From contig NZ_JABCQI010000011.1 of NCBI RefSeq assembly GCF_015244745.1, positions 1 to 64,000 on the forward strand: a stretch of DNA of 64,000 nucleotides, written 5' to 3'. Both the position numbers and the translations under genes were made by a program. The stretch is from Gluconobacter cadivus. Its GTDB lineage: Bacteria > Pseudomonadota > Alphaproteobacteria > Acetobacterales > Acetobacteraceae. The notes below the pieces were generated by a model. The model was not told the DNA's origin and ran no database searches. It saw only the letters and a program-made list of their open reading frames with translations. Shown in pieces: positions 40,901 through 50,223 of this stretch (the first letter of the stretch is position 1; each line of letters starts with the position of its first letter).

Positions 40901-41833
40901 ATGATCCCTCATTCCGCACCCTCTGCTCTCCTTGTACTAGCCGCCGCCCTTGCACCGCGCACTGGCTACAACGCCACGCTTTTGCCCGGTATTCGCATCC
41001 TGCGTTCCGAGACCGTCCTTGAAGATGTGCCGGTTCTTTATCGCCCTGGTGCGGTCTTTGTATTGCAAGGGGCCAAACAGGGGTTCCTCAATAGCGAGGT
41101 CTACCGCTATGACGCCGACCATTATCTTGCGGTTTCAGTCCCCGTACCTTTTCGGATGGCGTCGCAGGCCAGCGCCGACCAACCTCTGCTGGCTCTCTAC
41201 TTTGATTTTGACCTGCATCTGGCCGCTGAAATTGTGACAGCACTGGAGGGACACATGGGTCATGACGAGGGAGTGCGAGCAAAAAGCATGGTTTCAAGCC
41301 GGATGACGCATTCCATTGTGGATGTGCTCCAGCGTCTGCTTCACGCTCTCCATCATCCGCAAGAACTTGCCATTCTTGGCCCGGGGCTACTCCGGGAATT
41401 GCATTATCGTGTCCTGATCGGTCCACAGGGGAACGCCCTGATGGCAGCGCTGCGTGGCCACGACACGTCAGACAGGATTGTACATAGCCTGAGGCTGATC
41501 CGCGAACGCTATAATGCTAGACTGTCGGTGCCAGAACTGGCTGCCGAGGCCGGTATGAGCGTTCCGTCCTATCACGCCGACTTTAAGGCCCTCACTGGAA
41601 CGACCCCGATCCAATACATCAAGGTTTTGCGGCTACACGAAGCCCGGTTGATGGTTGCACGGCGCAAGGGTTCGATGGCCATGGTTTCTGCCGAAGTCGG
41701 CTATGCCAGTCCCGCCCAGTTTAGCCGGGATTTCAGGCGCCACTTCCATCGCACCCCAAGCGAAGAGGCTAAATGGATGCAAGAACATCTGGGAGAGTCG
41801 ACCTTACAAGTCGAATTGCTTGTGCCGCCTTGA
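40901..41833 (+). CDS. AraC-family transcription regulator
   Basis: The 310-residue protein (MIPHSAPSALLVLAAALAPR from the ATG at 40901; an upstream TTG adds four residues) has an AraC_N-type domain (GAVFVLQGAKQGFLNSEVYR, DADHYLAVSVPVPFRM). The C-terminal double helix-turn-helix is LSVPELAAEAGMSVPSYHAD and VSAEVGYASPAQFSRDFRRH. This group often controls a neighbouring aldehyde or alcohol oxidoreductase. The divergent SDR gene is the obvious target. Confidence 0.92.
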   Translation: MIPHSAPSALLVLAAALAPRTGYNATLLPGIRILRSETVLEDVPVLYRPGAVFVLQGAKQGFLNSEVYRYDADHYLAVSVPVPFRMASQASADQPLLALYFDFDLHLAAEIVTALEGHMGHDEGVRAKSMVSSRMTHSIVDVLQRLLHALHHPQELAILGPGLLRELHYRVLIGPQGNALMAALRGHDTSDRIVHSLRLIRERYNARLSVPELAAEAGMSVPSYHADFKALTGTTPIQYIKVLRLHEARLMVARRKGSMAMVSAEVGYASPAQFSRDFRRHFHRTPSEEAKWMQEHLGESTLQVELLVPP

Positions 41834-41902
41834 AAAAGGTCGGGAGCACCGGCAGGCTGCGTAGATCGTCTTCAGATCGAACTGGCCATGAGGACGCTGA
41901 TG

Positions 41903-42550
41903 TCAGCCCGCCAGACCCATTTTGACGCTGGCGGTTTCCATACGGGCATGGCGCACAATCTGTGCCCCGCCATGCAGACCCAGTCCTCCCATGATGAAAG
42001 CCACGATGATATCCGGCCATCCCGTACCGGTGCCGAAAACGCCCAATGCCGCCAGTACAACCGCCAGATTGCCGATAGCGTCATTGCGCGAGCAGATCCA
42101 GACCGAGCGCATGTTCGCGTCCCCACTGCGGAAGCGGTACAGCATCAGAGCAACACCCCCATTGGCCAGCAGTGCCAGCGCGCCGATCAGGCCCATGGTT
42201 TCGGCATGCGGCAAAGTTCCTGACCAGGCGTGCCACAGCGTATTGCCCAGCACCCAGAGCGCGAAGACCAGCATGGTCACGCCCTTGAGCATTGCCGCTC
42301 GGCTACGCCACGCCAGCGCCATACCCGTGACGGTAAGGCTGATGGCGTAATTGGCGGTGTCTCCGAAGAAGTCGAGCGCATCCGCCTGCAGGGAGGCGGA
42401 ACCCGCCATGACGCCGGCGATAATCTCGGTCAGGAAAAAACCGCCATTGACGATCAGGGCGATCCAGAGTGCTCGGTGCCAGTGGCGGTCATCGTGACCA
42501 GTCGAAGGAGAGACGGAACTTGGGCAGCAGGAGTCATGACAGCAGGGCAT
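41903..42550 (-). CDS. Cation diffusion facilitator-type metal exporter
   Basis: The 215-residue protein begins with a cysteine/histidine-rich tip (MPCCHDSCCPSSVSPSTGHD) and has about six membrane segments. CDF signatures are ADALDFFGDTANYAISL in TM2 and RNDAIGNLAVVLAALGVFG in TM5, supplying the acidic Zn/Cd site. It lacks the usual C-terminal cytosolic domain, as in short CDF proteins. It is divergent from a CadR/PbrR-like regulator and shares its operator, so it should export Cd, Zn or a similar divalent metal. Confidence 0.85.
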   Translation of the reverse strand: MPCCHDSCCPSSVSPSTGHDDRHWHRALWIALIVNGGFFLTEIIAGVMAGSASLQADALDFFGDTANYAISLTVTGMALAWRSRAAMLKGVTMLVFALWVLGNTLWHAWSGTLPHAETMGLIGALALLANGGVALMLYRFRSGDANMRSVWICSRNDAIGNLAVVLAALGVFGTGTGWPDIIVAFIMGGLGLHGGAQIVRHARMETASVKMGLAG

Positions 42551-42589
42551 GGCGACACTCTCGCAAAAAACGAAGAGCACCCCATATCC

Positions 42590-42610
42590 ACCCTGTAGTC
42601 ACTACAGGGT
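42590..42610. promoter_or_regulatory. MerR-family operator, perfect 21-bp palindrome
   Basis: ACCCTGTAGT (42590-42599), a central C and ACTACAGGGT (42601-42610) form a perfect dyad of the CadR/PbrR/ZntR type. On the minus strand TTGACC overlaps its edge as -35, with a -10-like ATATGG about 20 bases on, the over-long spacer these regulators untwist. It drives the exporter gene and probably autoregulates the regulator. Confidence 0.9.
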
Positions 42611-42623
42611 CAAGAACTTCATG

Positions 42624-43031
42624 ATGCAGACATATACGATCGGGCAGCTTGGCCGCCTGACGGACACGAAGGTTGAAACCGTCCGGTACTATGAACGCAT
42701 CGGATTGCTGCCGCATCCACCACGGAGCGTTGGCAATTACCGCGTTTATGATGGCGCGCATCTGGCGCGTCTGGGCTTTATCCGCCGGGCGCGTGAACTC
42801 GGCTTTCCGCTGGATCAGGTGCGGGAGCTGCTGGAATTGTCCGGGCAGGAGGCTCGGTCCTGTGAACAGGTGGACGAACTTGTCCAAGCTCATGTCACGG
42901 ATATCGAACGCAGGATTCACGATCTGCAGACACTCCGACAGGAACTGACACAACTTCTTGCACAATGTCAGCATGGCAAGATTGCCGAATGCCGGATCAT
43001 TGAGGCGCTTCAGCCTCGTGTGACAGGGTAA
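42624..43031 (+). CDS. MerR-family metal-responsive regulator (CadR/PbrR-like)
   Basis: The 135-residue protein (MQTYTIGQLGRLTDTKVETV) has a MerR winged helix with RYYERIGLL and a dimerisation helix. The cysteines sit as in Cd/Pb sensors: one at SCEQVDELVQAHVTD and two in LLAQCQHGKIAECRIIEAL. The regulator should distort the 21-bp operator upstream and turn on the divergent CDF exporter when metal binds. Cd(II), Pb(II) or Zn(II) cannot be told apart by eye. ATG at 42621 is an alternative start. Confidence 0.9.
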   Translation: MQTYTIGQLGRLTDTKVETVRYYERIGLLPHPPRSVGNYRVYDGAHLARLGFIRRARELGFPLDQVRELLELSGQEARSCEQVDELVQAHVTDIERRIHDLQTLRQELTQLLAQCQHGKIAECRIIEALQPRVTG

Positions 43032-43361
43032 ACAACGGCCTAACGTTGGGCTCCCCGTTATCCACGCCAACGTGGTTGACCGAACCGCCCTGAGATCGGA
43101 GAAGATCGGCTTGCACGCATGACGCAGTATGGGGCGTAGTCCATAGTCGTACGGAACTATTTTTCTGTCCCTGTCATGTGCAAAGCCTGTGCGACAAGTC
43201 CAGACGGCCCTCTACAGGTCCTATTGATACAAAAATCACCTTGGTAGCCTGAAAGTGGTATGTAATACCCGGCTGAGACCGTCCCAAACAGATGATGGAG
43301 CACCGGACGTGGTCATCATGCCGGATATCTTTTGAAGAAAAACCACCTGGATCATGGTGGT
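43032..43361. other. 330-bp stretch without supported gene
   Basis: Only short frames are present. It contains a small inverted repeat (AACGTTGG / CCAACGT) just after the regulator stop. The right end should hold the promoter of the AraC gene. Nothing else recognised. Confidence 0.45.
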
Positions 43362-44141
43362 ATGAAGCGAACGGCGGACCTGCCAGTTTGTCCGCCCCCG
43401 GTCGTAGGTTTTGCAGATCGTTATGCAGACGGTTTTGTGGACACATATCATAGACATGACCGCGCCCAGCTTTCTCTGTTTCTTGGAGGAACGGTCACTG
43501 TCAGCGCTCTGGGCCAGAGTTTCGTACTGGGCACCGGGCAGGGACTGTGGCTTCCCGCCAACACGCTCCATCAGGCGGAGTGCCGCACGGACCTTACATT
43601 TCAGGTGGTTTATGTCGATCCGGGTCTGACCGAAGTCACTGATCTTCCCTGCAAGATGTTTGATGTTTCGTCTCTCATGCGCGGGCTCGTGGACGAGATC
43701 ATTGCCATGCAATACGAATTTGTCATGGATGAGCGCATGACAGCCATCGCACGGCTTCTGGTCGATGAAATCAGACGCGCGGCTCCCATTATGAACCGGC
43801 TGATTTTTCCTGCCGATCAGCGTCTTTTGCGTGTGTGTATGGCCATTGTCGCCCAACCCGGAGACTGTCGGGACATCGACCACTGGGCACGCGAGGCTGG
43901 CATGGCTAGACGGACCTTTACACGACTGTTCCATCAGGAAATGGGGATGGGCTTTGCTGCCTGGCGCCGGCGTGTCCGGGTGATCGAGGCAGCATCCCGC
44001 ATCGCTGCCGGGCAACCTGTCTCCGAAGTGGCATTTGAACTGGGGTACGAGAACGCTGGCAGTTTCAGCACCATGTTTCATCGGACGTTCGGAATGTCTC
44101 CCCGGTCCCTGCGGGCGACCACACTGACACCGGTTCCGTAA
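43362..44141 (+). CDS. AraC-family regulator beside a siderophore receptor
   Basis: The 259-residue protein (start at the ATG at 43362; a TTG 30 bases upstream is possible) has a cupin-like N-terminus (DTYHRHDRAQLSLFLGGTVT, GLWLPANTLHQAEC). A C-terminal double helix-turn-helix follows (WAREAGMARRTFTRLFHQEM, VSEVAFELGYENAGSFSTMF, HRTFGMSPRSLR). It lies 190 bases upstream of a TonB siderophore receptor in the same direction. AraC activators of receptor genes often sense the siderophore itself, which would fit. Confidence 0.88.
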   Translation: MKRTADLPVCPPPVVGFADRYADGFVDTYHRHDRAQLSLFLGGTVTVSALGQSFVLGTGQGLWLPANTLHQAECRTDLTFQVVYVDPGLTEVTDLPCKMFDVSSLMRGLVDEIIAMQYEFVMDERMTAIARLLVDEIRRAAPIMNRLIFPADQRLLRVCMAIVAQPGDCRDIDHWAREAGMARRTFTRLFHQEMGMGFAAWRRRVRVIEAASRIAAGQPVSEVAFELGYENAGSFSTMFHRTFGMSPRSLRATTLTPVP

Positions 44142-44331
44142 CTTTCAACCGTCCTTCCGGCACCTTCCATTATCGTCGATCAGGCAGATTTTGTTTGCGT
44201 TCGGGCCAATGGCTTTCGCATCGGTTGATGACACCTGCAAATATGACTAGGAGCGCAATTAAGAGTTATTCTCAAAAAACAGACCACCGACCCTCTGGGT
44301 GCAGAAGCCGGTGACGACACATGGGTGGGGT

Positions 44332-46545
44332 ATGCAGCGTAACAGGATCATCTACACGGGCCTTTTTTTGATCGTCCTGAATGATACGGCTTTCGCAGCC
44401 GATCAGGAAAAAAAACCTGATGCAGGTCGGCGTTCAGAAGCAGTCGTAGCTGCGCAGACTTCTCCAAAAACCGCGGAAACACGCGCAAAGGATGTCGAGC
44501 AGATCAAGGTTCGCGCTCATCTCGCATCGACCGTCGCTTCATCGGCCACCAAATCGAACACACCGCTTGTCGAGACCGCCCAGTCCGTGACGGTCATCAC
44601 CCGTGACGAGATGGATGCGCGTGGTGTGCTGAACCTCAATCAGGCCGTCCGTTATGCTGCGGGTGTGACTGCGGATACGCGCGGTGGGGAAGGGACGCGC
44701 TATGATCTTTTTGATCTTCGCGGATTTACGGTTCCAACTTTTCTGGACGGGTTGAAATTTCAGGACAGTCCGACAGGTTTTGCGGTAGCCCAGACCGATA
44801 CGTTCCGGCTGGATCGCGTCGAGCTTCTCAAAGGACCGGCCTCCGCGCTTTACGGCCAGTCGAGCCCCGGTGGCCTGACGGCCATGTCCAGCAAACTCCC
44901 CACGGACCAGCGGTTCTATGGCGGCGTAAATGCGACGGGCGGGATGTTCGATCTCTATCGTGTCGATGCGGATGTGGGCGGTTTTGCGACGAATGACGGG
45001 ATGGTCCGTTACCGTGTGTATGGGACGGTCAACGGGCAGCACACGCAATTGAGCAGGACCGGAAGTCGACGTTTCAGCATCAGTCCATCCTTTACGTTCG
45101 GTGGCGATGGCCCGACGACCCTGACTTTGCTTGGGAACTACCAATATGACCCGGAGAACGGCTCTTATGGTGGCGTTCCGCTGATCGGCTCTCTCAAACG
45201 GGCCTCTTACGGGTATCTGCCGCGCAATTTCTATGACGGCGATGTATCAGCAGAAAAATTCAATCGTCGTCAGGGCGCCATTACCTACATTCTGAACCAT
45301 CGTTTCAACAATGACTGGAGCTTCAGCACGCGCGGTCGGTATGATGACATCAGAACGGTCTACCGCAGTGTTTATAACAATGGATATTACGACAGTGATG
45401 ACGGTATCAGCGGCCAGATGCTGTCGCGTTCAGCTTATGGGACGCAGGAACATACCTATAATCTGGCCTTTGACAGTCAGTTCAAGGGGAAAGTCCGCAC
45501 AGGTCCGTTACGTCATACGCTGATGTTCGGCTTCGACTACATGCAGCAGAAAGCGAACGATACGGAAGCCTCTGGCGATGCGCCTGATCTGGACGTACTG
45601 CACCCGGACTATCATATGATTATTCCGGATCTGACGCCCTATCTGCACTATGTTACGAAGTCCCATCAGGCGGGCGTTTATGGTCAGGACGAGATCCGCT
45701 GGAAACGTCTGATCCTGACGGGCAGTCTCCGTAATGACTGGTACCGGTCAAGACAGGTCGAATATTTCGAGCAGTCGAATACACGGCAGAGTGCAAGCCA
45801 GATCACCTGGCGTGCGTCTGGTCTGTATCATTTCGATTTTGGTCTTTCACCTTATATCAGCTACTCGACATCCTTTCAGCCACAGTCCGGTACGGTGTCG
45901 AATGACGGAGGGGCAACGCTGCGTCAGGCTCATCCATCCATCGGAAAGCAGCTTGAAGGCGGCCTGAAATACCAGATCCCCGGCACGTCCGTCCTTTTGA
46001 CTGCGGCGGGCTTTCATATCGAACAAAGCAACGTGCTCGTCTCCGTTGCCAATACCGGATACAGCCTGCAAAGCGGACTTGTTCATTCGGACGGTTTCGA
46101 ATTTGAAGCACATGCCCAGCCATTCCATAATCTGATGGTTACAGCGGCCGTCAGCTTCCAGAAGGTCAAGGATGATTCTACCGGCAAGCCACTGATCCAG
46201 TCCGGCAAGGGGAATGCCTCCCTGTTTGCTTTCTATACGATGCCCTCGGGCCCGCTCAAAGGTTTCGGCTTTGGTGGGGGCATGCGGTATTCGAACAAGG
46301 CTTATGGCGGCGAAGCGACCTATGGGAGTGTTTGGCTTCCGCAATATGCTCTTTTCGACGCATCCGTGGCTTATGATCTGAAAAACCTGTCTCACTCCCT
46401 GCACGGCTGGAAAGTGTCTGCAAGTGTGAGAAACCTGTTTGATAAAAACTATATTGCGAACTGCTTCGCCTACGGCGCTGATGGGCAATACTGCTACTAT
46501 GGTGAACGCCGGAATGCTCAGGCCAGTATAGGATACAGCTGGTAA
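44332..46545 (+). CDS. TonB-dependent ferric-siderophore receptor
   Basis: The 737-residue protein has a signal peptide (MQRNRIIYTGLFLIVLNDTA, cleavage near AFAAD) and a TonB box-like DVEQIKVRAH. The plug is strong: LVETAQSVTVITRDEMDARG, YDLFDLRGFTVPTFLDGLKF, VELLKGPASALYGQSSPGGL. The barrel ends in SIGYSW with the terminal aromatic. The 'GPAS.LYG.s.PGGl' wording is typical of siderophore receptors (FoxA/FpvA-like). It has no STN domain, so it does not signal through FecR. A weak Fur-like element lies at about 44259-44277. The ligand is unknown. Confidence 0.92.
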   Translation: MQRNRIIYTGLFLIVLNDTAFAADQEKKPDAGRRSEAVVAAQTSPKTAETRAKDVEQIKVRAHLASTVASSATKSNTPLVETAQSVTVITRDEMDARGVLNLNQAVRYAAGVTADTRGGEGTRYDLFDLRGFTVPTFLDGLKFQDSPTGFAVAQTDTFRLDRVELLKGPASALYGQSSPGGLTAMSSKLPTDQRFYGGVNATGGMFDLYRVDADVGGFATNDGMVRYRVYGTVNGQHTQLSRTGSRRFSISPSFTFGGDGPTTLTLLGNYQYDPENGSYGGVPLIGSLKRASYGYLPRNFYDGDVSAEKFNRRQGAITYILNHRFNNDWSFSTRGRYDDIRTVYRSVYNNGYYDSDDGISGQMLSRSAYGTQEHTYNLAFDSQFKGKVRTGPLRHTLMFGFDYMQQKANDTEASGDAPDLDVLHPDYHMIIPDLTPYLHYVTKSHQAGVYGQDEIRWKRLILTGSLRNDWYRSRQVEYFEQSNTRQSASQITWRASGLYHFDFGLSPYISYSTSFQPQSGTVSNDGGATLRQAHPSIGKQLEGGLKYQIPGTSVLLTAAGFHIEQSNVLVSVANTGYSLQSGLVHSDGFEFEAHAQPFHNLMVTAAVSFQKVKDDSTGKPLIQSGKGNASLFAFYTMPSGPLKGFGFGGGMRYSNKAYGGEATYGSVWLPQYALFDASVAYDLKNLSHSLHGWKVSASVRNLFDKNYIANCFAYGADGQYCYYGERRNAQASIGYSW

Positions 46546-46632
46546 GTTTTATATCACGCTCATACTTTCTCCGGTGCCTGGGAAAATGGCACTTCATCGA
46601 ATTCAGAGCTGGTCTCTCACGGGGCATGAACT

Positions 46633-47502
46633 TCAGCTATGGTCGGAATGAATATAGAATTCGACGGGAACGGTCAGGGTGATGGGATCACCCTCGACTG
46701 TATCAGGCGGTGGTGGCAAGGGCTGCGCGCGCTTGGGAAGGGCTACAGCTTCCTGATCCAGAAGCGGATGACCCGAGCTGCTGGCGAGCGTTACTGAAAG
46801 CACATGCCCTCTGCGGTCCATCGAGAAAGTGACCGTCGGGGCGCCCTCTTCGTGATCAGCCATGGCGTCGGCGGGATAGCGTTTGAATTTCTCGAGTTGC
46901 GCCAGCAGCGCCCCCTGCCATGTGACAGGATCATGTGAGGCACGGGACGAGGATGCTCCCGGTGCAGGTGTGGCCTGTGACGGGGCGGGAGGGGCCTCAG
47001 AGGACGGCGGCGCGGTTGTCTGATCCGCTGGCGGTGTTTTGTCCGGGATCGGCTTCCGGTGCAGGGGAACCGGGAGATGTTTCTTCACGATCCTATGTGG
47101 TTTTTCCGGCTTGGGCACAGGAACAGGCGGGTGGGGCGCGGGGGATGGGGGCGCGGTAATCTTTGGTGGATCTACGGGTGCCGGATCGGGGATGGACTGT
47201 GTCTGCTGTGGACCGGGTGGAACATCCGTAGGCGGTGTCGGGATTGATACCGGTTCAGGAACCATGTCGATGGCAATCGCGGCAGGGGGCGGCGCGGGAA
47301 CGGCCATAACCGGCGGCGGCAGCCGCATGACGTACCACAGAGTGCCGCTACTGATCGCAAGAACAGCCAGAAAGGACAGCCCCCAGCGGAGCGCGTCTGC
47401 GCGATGTTTCAGTCGGAACTGGTCTCGTTGCCATCTGCTGAAAGAGAAAAGATCCTCCGCGCGGTTGTCCAGTTCCCGCGGCCGCCCGGTCATCCCGATC
47501 AC
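46633..47502 (-). CDS. tonB: TonB energy-transducing protein
   Basis: The 289-residue protein starts with GTG at 47502, six bases after AGGAGG and overlapping the ExbD stop (GTGA). An N-terminal cytosolic part is followed by a membrane anchor (WGLSFLAVLAISSGTLWYVM). A long proline/lysine-rich periplasm-spanning region follows (PVPVPKPEKPHRIVKKHLPV). The C-terminal domain is LEKFKRYPADAMADHEEGAP and VTFSMDRRGHVLSVTLASSS, the TonB signature. It carries proton-motive energy to the five outer-membrane receptors in this window and others. Confidence 0.93.
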   Translation of the reverse strand: MIGMTGRPRELDNRAEDLFSFSRWQRDQFRLKHRADALRWGLSFLAVLAISSGTLWYVMRLPPPVMAVPAPPPAAIAIDMVPEPVSIPTPPTDVPPGPQQTQSIPDPAPVDPPKITAPPSPAPHPPVPVPKPEKPHRIVKKHLPVPLHRKPIPDKTPPADQTTAPPSSEAPPAPSQATPAPGASSSRASHDPVTWQGALLAQLEKFKRYPADAMADHEEGAPTVTFSMDRRGHVLSVTLASSSGHPLLDQEAVALPKRAQPLPPPPDTVEGDPITLTVPVEFYIHSDHS

Positions 47503-47966
47503 GGTGTACCTCCTGGAAAGGCAGCCGGGTTTGACGCTGTTTCGCCCCCTTCTTCCTGTCCTTGCAGGTTGACGAGCGCCACCTTGAGGTAGCCGGCCGA
47601 ACGAAGTCTGTTCATCACCCCCATCAGCGTCCCGTAATCAACCGTCTTGTCTGCCCGCAGGAAGATGCGTTCGTCGTGATTTCCTTTTGTCGCCCGTTCC
47701 ATCGCCGGGCCCAGTCCGCTGGTTTCCAGAGTGTCTTCTCCCAGAGCCAGAGTGTGATCCGCCTTGATCGTCAGGAATACGGGGTCCTCAGGTCGAGGCG
47801 TGGGTTTTTCGCTGGAGGACGGCAGGTCTACCGGCACATTCACGGTGGTCAGGGGGGCGGTCACCATGAAAATCACGAGGAGCACCAGCATCACATCTAT
47901 GAACGGCGTGACGTTGATTTCACTGGCTTCGTGCGGGCTTTCGTCAGCGTGGCGGATGCGGATCAT
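47499..47966 (-). CDS. exbD: ExbD, TonB-system proton-channel subunit
   Basis: The 155-residue protein has a short cytosolic start and one membrane helix with the essential aspartate (EINVTPFIDVMLVLLVIFMV; Asp25-like). A periplasmic domain follows, ending DKTVDYGTLMGVMNRLRSAG and YLKVALVNL. Family members form a dimer in the ExbB pentamer and gate protons. Start ATG at 47966 is five bases after the ExbB stop. Confidence 0.93.
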   Translation of the reverse strand: MIRIRHADESPHEASEINVTPFIDVMLVLLVIFMVTAPLTTVNVPVDLPSSSEKPTPRPEDPVFLTIKADHTLALGEDTLETSGLGPAMERATKGNHDERIFLRADKTVDYGTLMGVMNRLRSAGYLKVALVNLQGQEEGGETASNPAAFPGGTP

Positions 47967-47971
47967 ACGGT

Positions 47972-48721
47972 TTACTCCGCAGCAAGGGAGCGCGCCTCCC
48001 GCGAGACGTCAAAACGGACCACCTGTCCACTCCCGCCAGACGGCTGAATCCGGCTCAGGTCACGTGAGACCAGCCGCATGACAAGGGACGTCAGGTCTGC
48101 GACCTGCGCCCGGCAGGCAGCGGACTGCCGGGCCAGATGATTGTAGATGACGACAGCCGGAATGGCCGCAACCAGACCCAGCGCTGTCGCCAGAAGGGCT
48201 TCGGCGATGCCTGGAGCGACGACGGCGAGACTGGTGGCCTTGCTGGCGGCGATGCCTGTAAACGAGGTCATGATACCCCAGACGGTGCCGAAGAGCCCGA
48301 CGAACGGTGCCGTAGCTCCAATGGTCGCCAGAAGCCCGGTTCCGCGCATGAGATGCCGGCCTTCAGCCGCTTCCAGCCGTTCGAGATGCAGGACGATCCG
48401 TTCTTTCAGGCCATCGCGATCATCAAGGATATCGTGTGAACGCCGACGTTCGGTTTCAGCCGCAAGAACCAAGACATGAGCGATGGATCTGTTGTCCCGT
48501 GTCCATTCCTCTCCCAGATCCAGCGTGTCCGCTTCAGCCAGAGCATTTTCGGCCTTCCGCAGCCTTTGGCGCATACGGAAAAATTCAACCGTTTTGGCGA
48601 TGAAAACGGTCCATGTCAGCAGGCTGGCAAACGCCAGCAGACCCATCACGCACCGCACGACAGGACCAGCGTTGAGAAACATGTCCCAAGGGGAAAAGGA
48701 CATCGAAGTGAGATCGGTCAC
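47972..48721 (-). CDS. exbB: ExbB, TonB-system proton-channel subunit
   Basis: The 249-residue protein is taken to start at the GTG at 48721, since AAGGAGG stands six bases upstream and the codon overlaps the previous stop (GTGA). Three membrane helices are visible (CVMGLLAFASLLTWTVFIAK; GLLATIGATAPFVGLFGTVW; ATALGLVAAIPAVVIYNHLA) with the MotA/TolQ/ExbB proton-channel motif GTVWGIMTSFTGIA. A longer frame exists but lacks family sequence. Confidence 0.92.
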   Translation of the reverse strand: MTDLTSMSFSPWDMFLNAGPVVRCVMGLLAFASLLTWTVFIAKTVEFFRMRQRLRKAENALAEADTLDLGEEWTRDNRSIAHVLVLAAETERRRSHDILDDRDGLKERIVLHLERLEAAEGRHLMRGTGLLATIGATAPFVGLFGTVWGIMTSFTGIAASKATSLAVVAPGIAEALLATALGLVAAIPAVVIYNHLARQSAACRAQVADLTSLVMRLVSRDLSRIQPSGGSGQVVRFDVSREARSLAAE

Positions 48722-48942
48722 AGGGGACCTCCTTTTGAAGACGGTCTGCTCCAGGCACGCCTCAGGCAGACAGTTATGACGGCCAGAGGCATGGACAGGC
48801 TGATCCATGAAACGGCGAGCCAGACGCCGTGCTGGCCCAGCAGCGCCGACATAAGGCCGGACAGCGTGAGAGCTCCAAGCAATGTCGGCCATGTCCAGAT
48901 GGCAGTTGAGGACATGGAGGAGGGAAGGGCTTTAGCCTTCAT
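48718..48942 (-). CDS. Small two-TM protein between PepSY protein and ExbB
   Basis: The 74-residue protein from the ATG at 48942 (MKAKALPSSMSSTAIWTWPT) has two hydrophobic segments (LLGALTLSGLMSALLG and VWLAVSWISLSMPLAVITVC). Proteins of this size follow PepSY-type membrane proteins in iron operons of related bacteria. It overlaps the upstream gene by ATGA and the ExbB start by GTGA. Role unknown; a PepSY partner is likely. Confidence 0.75.
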   Translation of the reverse strand: MKAKALPSSMSSTAIWTWPTLLGALTLSGLMSALLGQHGVWLAVSWISLSMPLAVITVCLRRAWSRPSSKGGPL

Positions 48943-50186
48943 CGCGCCGCATCTCCTGCATCGTGAGAAACGACGAGACCCGTTCTGTCGTCGAATTCGT
49001 AGCCAAGAGTTCGCAGGCGCGTATCTGCGCTGACCCTGCGTTTTGCAGCCCACAGAACAAGACCGCTGATCAGAACGCCGATCACCACGAGATCAAGAAG
49101 CGCCCAGAGAATGCGCAGCGGCATCCCGCCATAGTCGCCGAAATGCAGAGGACGGGAAATTTCCAGAAAGCGGAGATACCAAGGCATAGGGTATGCGCCG
49201 GTCAGTTCCCCGGTTCGGGCGTCAACCAGCACCGGCGTGAAGAGACGTGCGCGTAGTGGCGTAGCCCCATGTGTCCAAAGAACGTAGTGAACCGGGCTGC
49301 CGAAGGAAGAGCCCGGAAAAGACAGTTCAGTGACCACATTCCCCGGAGCTGCTTTCGCCGCAGTTTCAAAAGCGGCCTGTACGGAAGAGAGATGGTTCTG
49401 AGCAGGGACTGCAAGATTGGCATAGGGTTTGAGAATCTGTCGGACATCCGTCACGCGCCACAGGCCGAACAGGGGTGTCTGAAGTTCGTTGATCAGTCCC
49501 GTAAATCCGACAACGCTTGCCCAGACAAGTGTCGCTACTCCCAGCAGATTGTGCAGATCCAGCCAGGTGAGGCGCCGCGCACGATCCCGTCGGACGGTCC
49601 CGAACGGCAGGCGCTTCATGAATCGGCCATACAGAATGGTCCCTGACACAAGCGACGCAACGAAGATGCCGCCCATCAGTCCCAGAAACAGGCGTCCCGG
49701 CAGATAGGCGAACAGGCTGACATGCAACCGGCTGCACGTCCCCATAATGACGCCAGTCCAGGTCCGGGGTGGCGGTGGGGCATCTGCAGGTCGTGACTGC
49801 TTTAGGACTCTGGTGGTTCGGGCATCGAATTTGATCCAGTGACCGGAATTCCGGTCCGGGTATTTTTCGTCGTCTTTCAAGGCCTGCCAGCTTGGCGCCA
49901 TGGACACCAGAACGGCGGGTTCATCATCATCGGGAGCGATGTCCGTGACAATCTGGCCCGGGAACAGGCTGTGTGCCTTTGCCACGATCGTATCCAGACT
50001 GGCATTGGACGTTCCGGGAGGGAGTGTTTCGTAAGGAGGATCGTCGTCTCCGACAAAAATGTCCCAGATCTGTTCGGAAAACAGAAGCGGCAGCCCGGTC
50101 ATACAAACGATCAGAAGGAACAGGGTACAGATCAGACTTGTCCATTTATGCACCAGAAACCAGCGGCGAAGGGTCCGGGTAGTCAT
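48939..50186 (-). CDS. PepSY-associated membrane protein (iron-uptake reductase type)
   Basis: The 415-residue protein has four or more membrane segments (WTSLICTLFLLIVCMTGLPL; FLGLMGGIFVASLVSGTILY; NLLGVATLVWASVVGFTGLI; ILWALLDLVVIGVLISGLVL) and PepSY-type periplasmic parts. Conserved histidines (HKWTSL, CSRLHVSL, DLHNLLG, RPLHFGDYGG) could bind haem. The family (PiuB-like) sits with siderophore receptors and is thought to reduce or release iron in the periplasm. It leads the ExbB-ExbD-TonB operon, with a Fur-like site 38 bases upstream. Confidence 0.88.
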   Translation of the reverse strand: MTTRTLRRWFLVHKWTSLICTLFLLIVCMTGLPLLFSEQIWDIFVGDDDPPYETLPPGTSNASLDTIVAKAHSLFPGQIVTDIAPDDDEPAVLVSMAPSWQALKDDEKYPDRNSGHWIKFDARTTRVLKQSRPADAPPPPRTWTGVIMGTCSRLHVSLFAYLPGRLFLGLMGGIFVASLVSGTILYGRFMKRLPFGTVRRDRARRLTWLDLHNLLGVATLVWASVVGFTGLINELQTPLFGLWRVTDVRQILKPYANLAVPAQNHLSSVQAAFETAAKAAPGNVVTELSFPGSSFGSPVHYVLWTHGATPLRARLFTPVLVDARTGELTGAYPMPWYLRFLEISRPLHFGDYGGMPLRILWALLDLVVIGVLISGLVLWAAKRRVSADTRLRTLGYEFDDRTGLVVSHDAGDAAR

Positions 50187-50223
50187 GACCGGCTGACCGT
50201 ATCAAGAACTCTGATGCATACCA

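Noticed and set aside
43032-43361. Possible insertion-sequence remnant after the MerR gene
   Set aside because: Short frames there do not resemble any transposase convincingly, and no inverted ends are visible.
44259-44277. Fur box before the siderophore receptor at 44,332
   Set aside because: Only about 10 of 14 informative positions agree with a shortened consensus; too weak to list as a feature.
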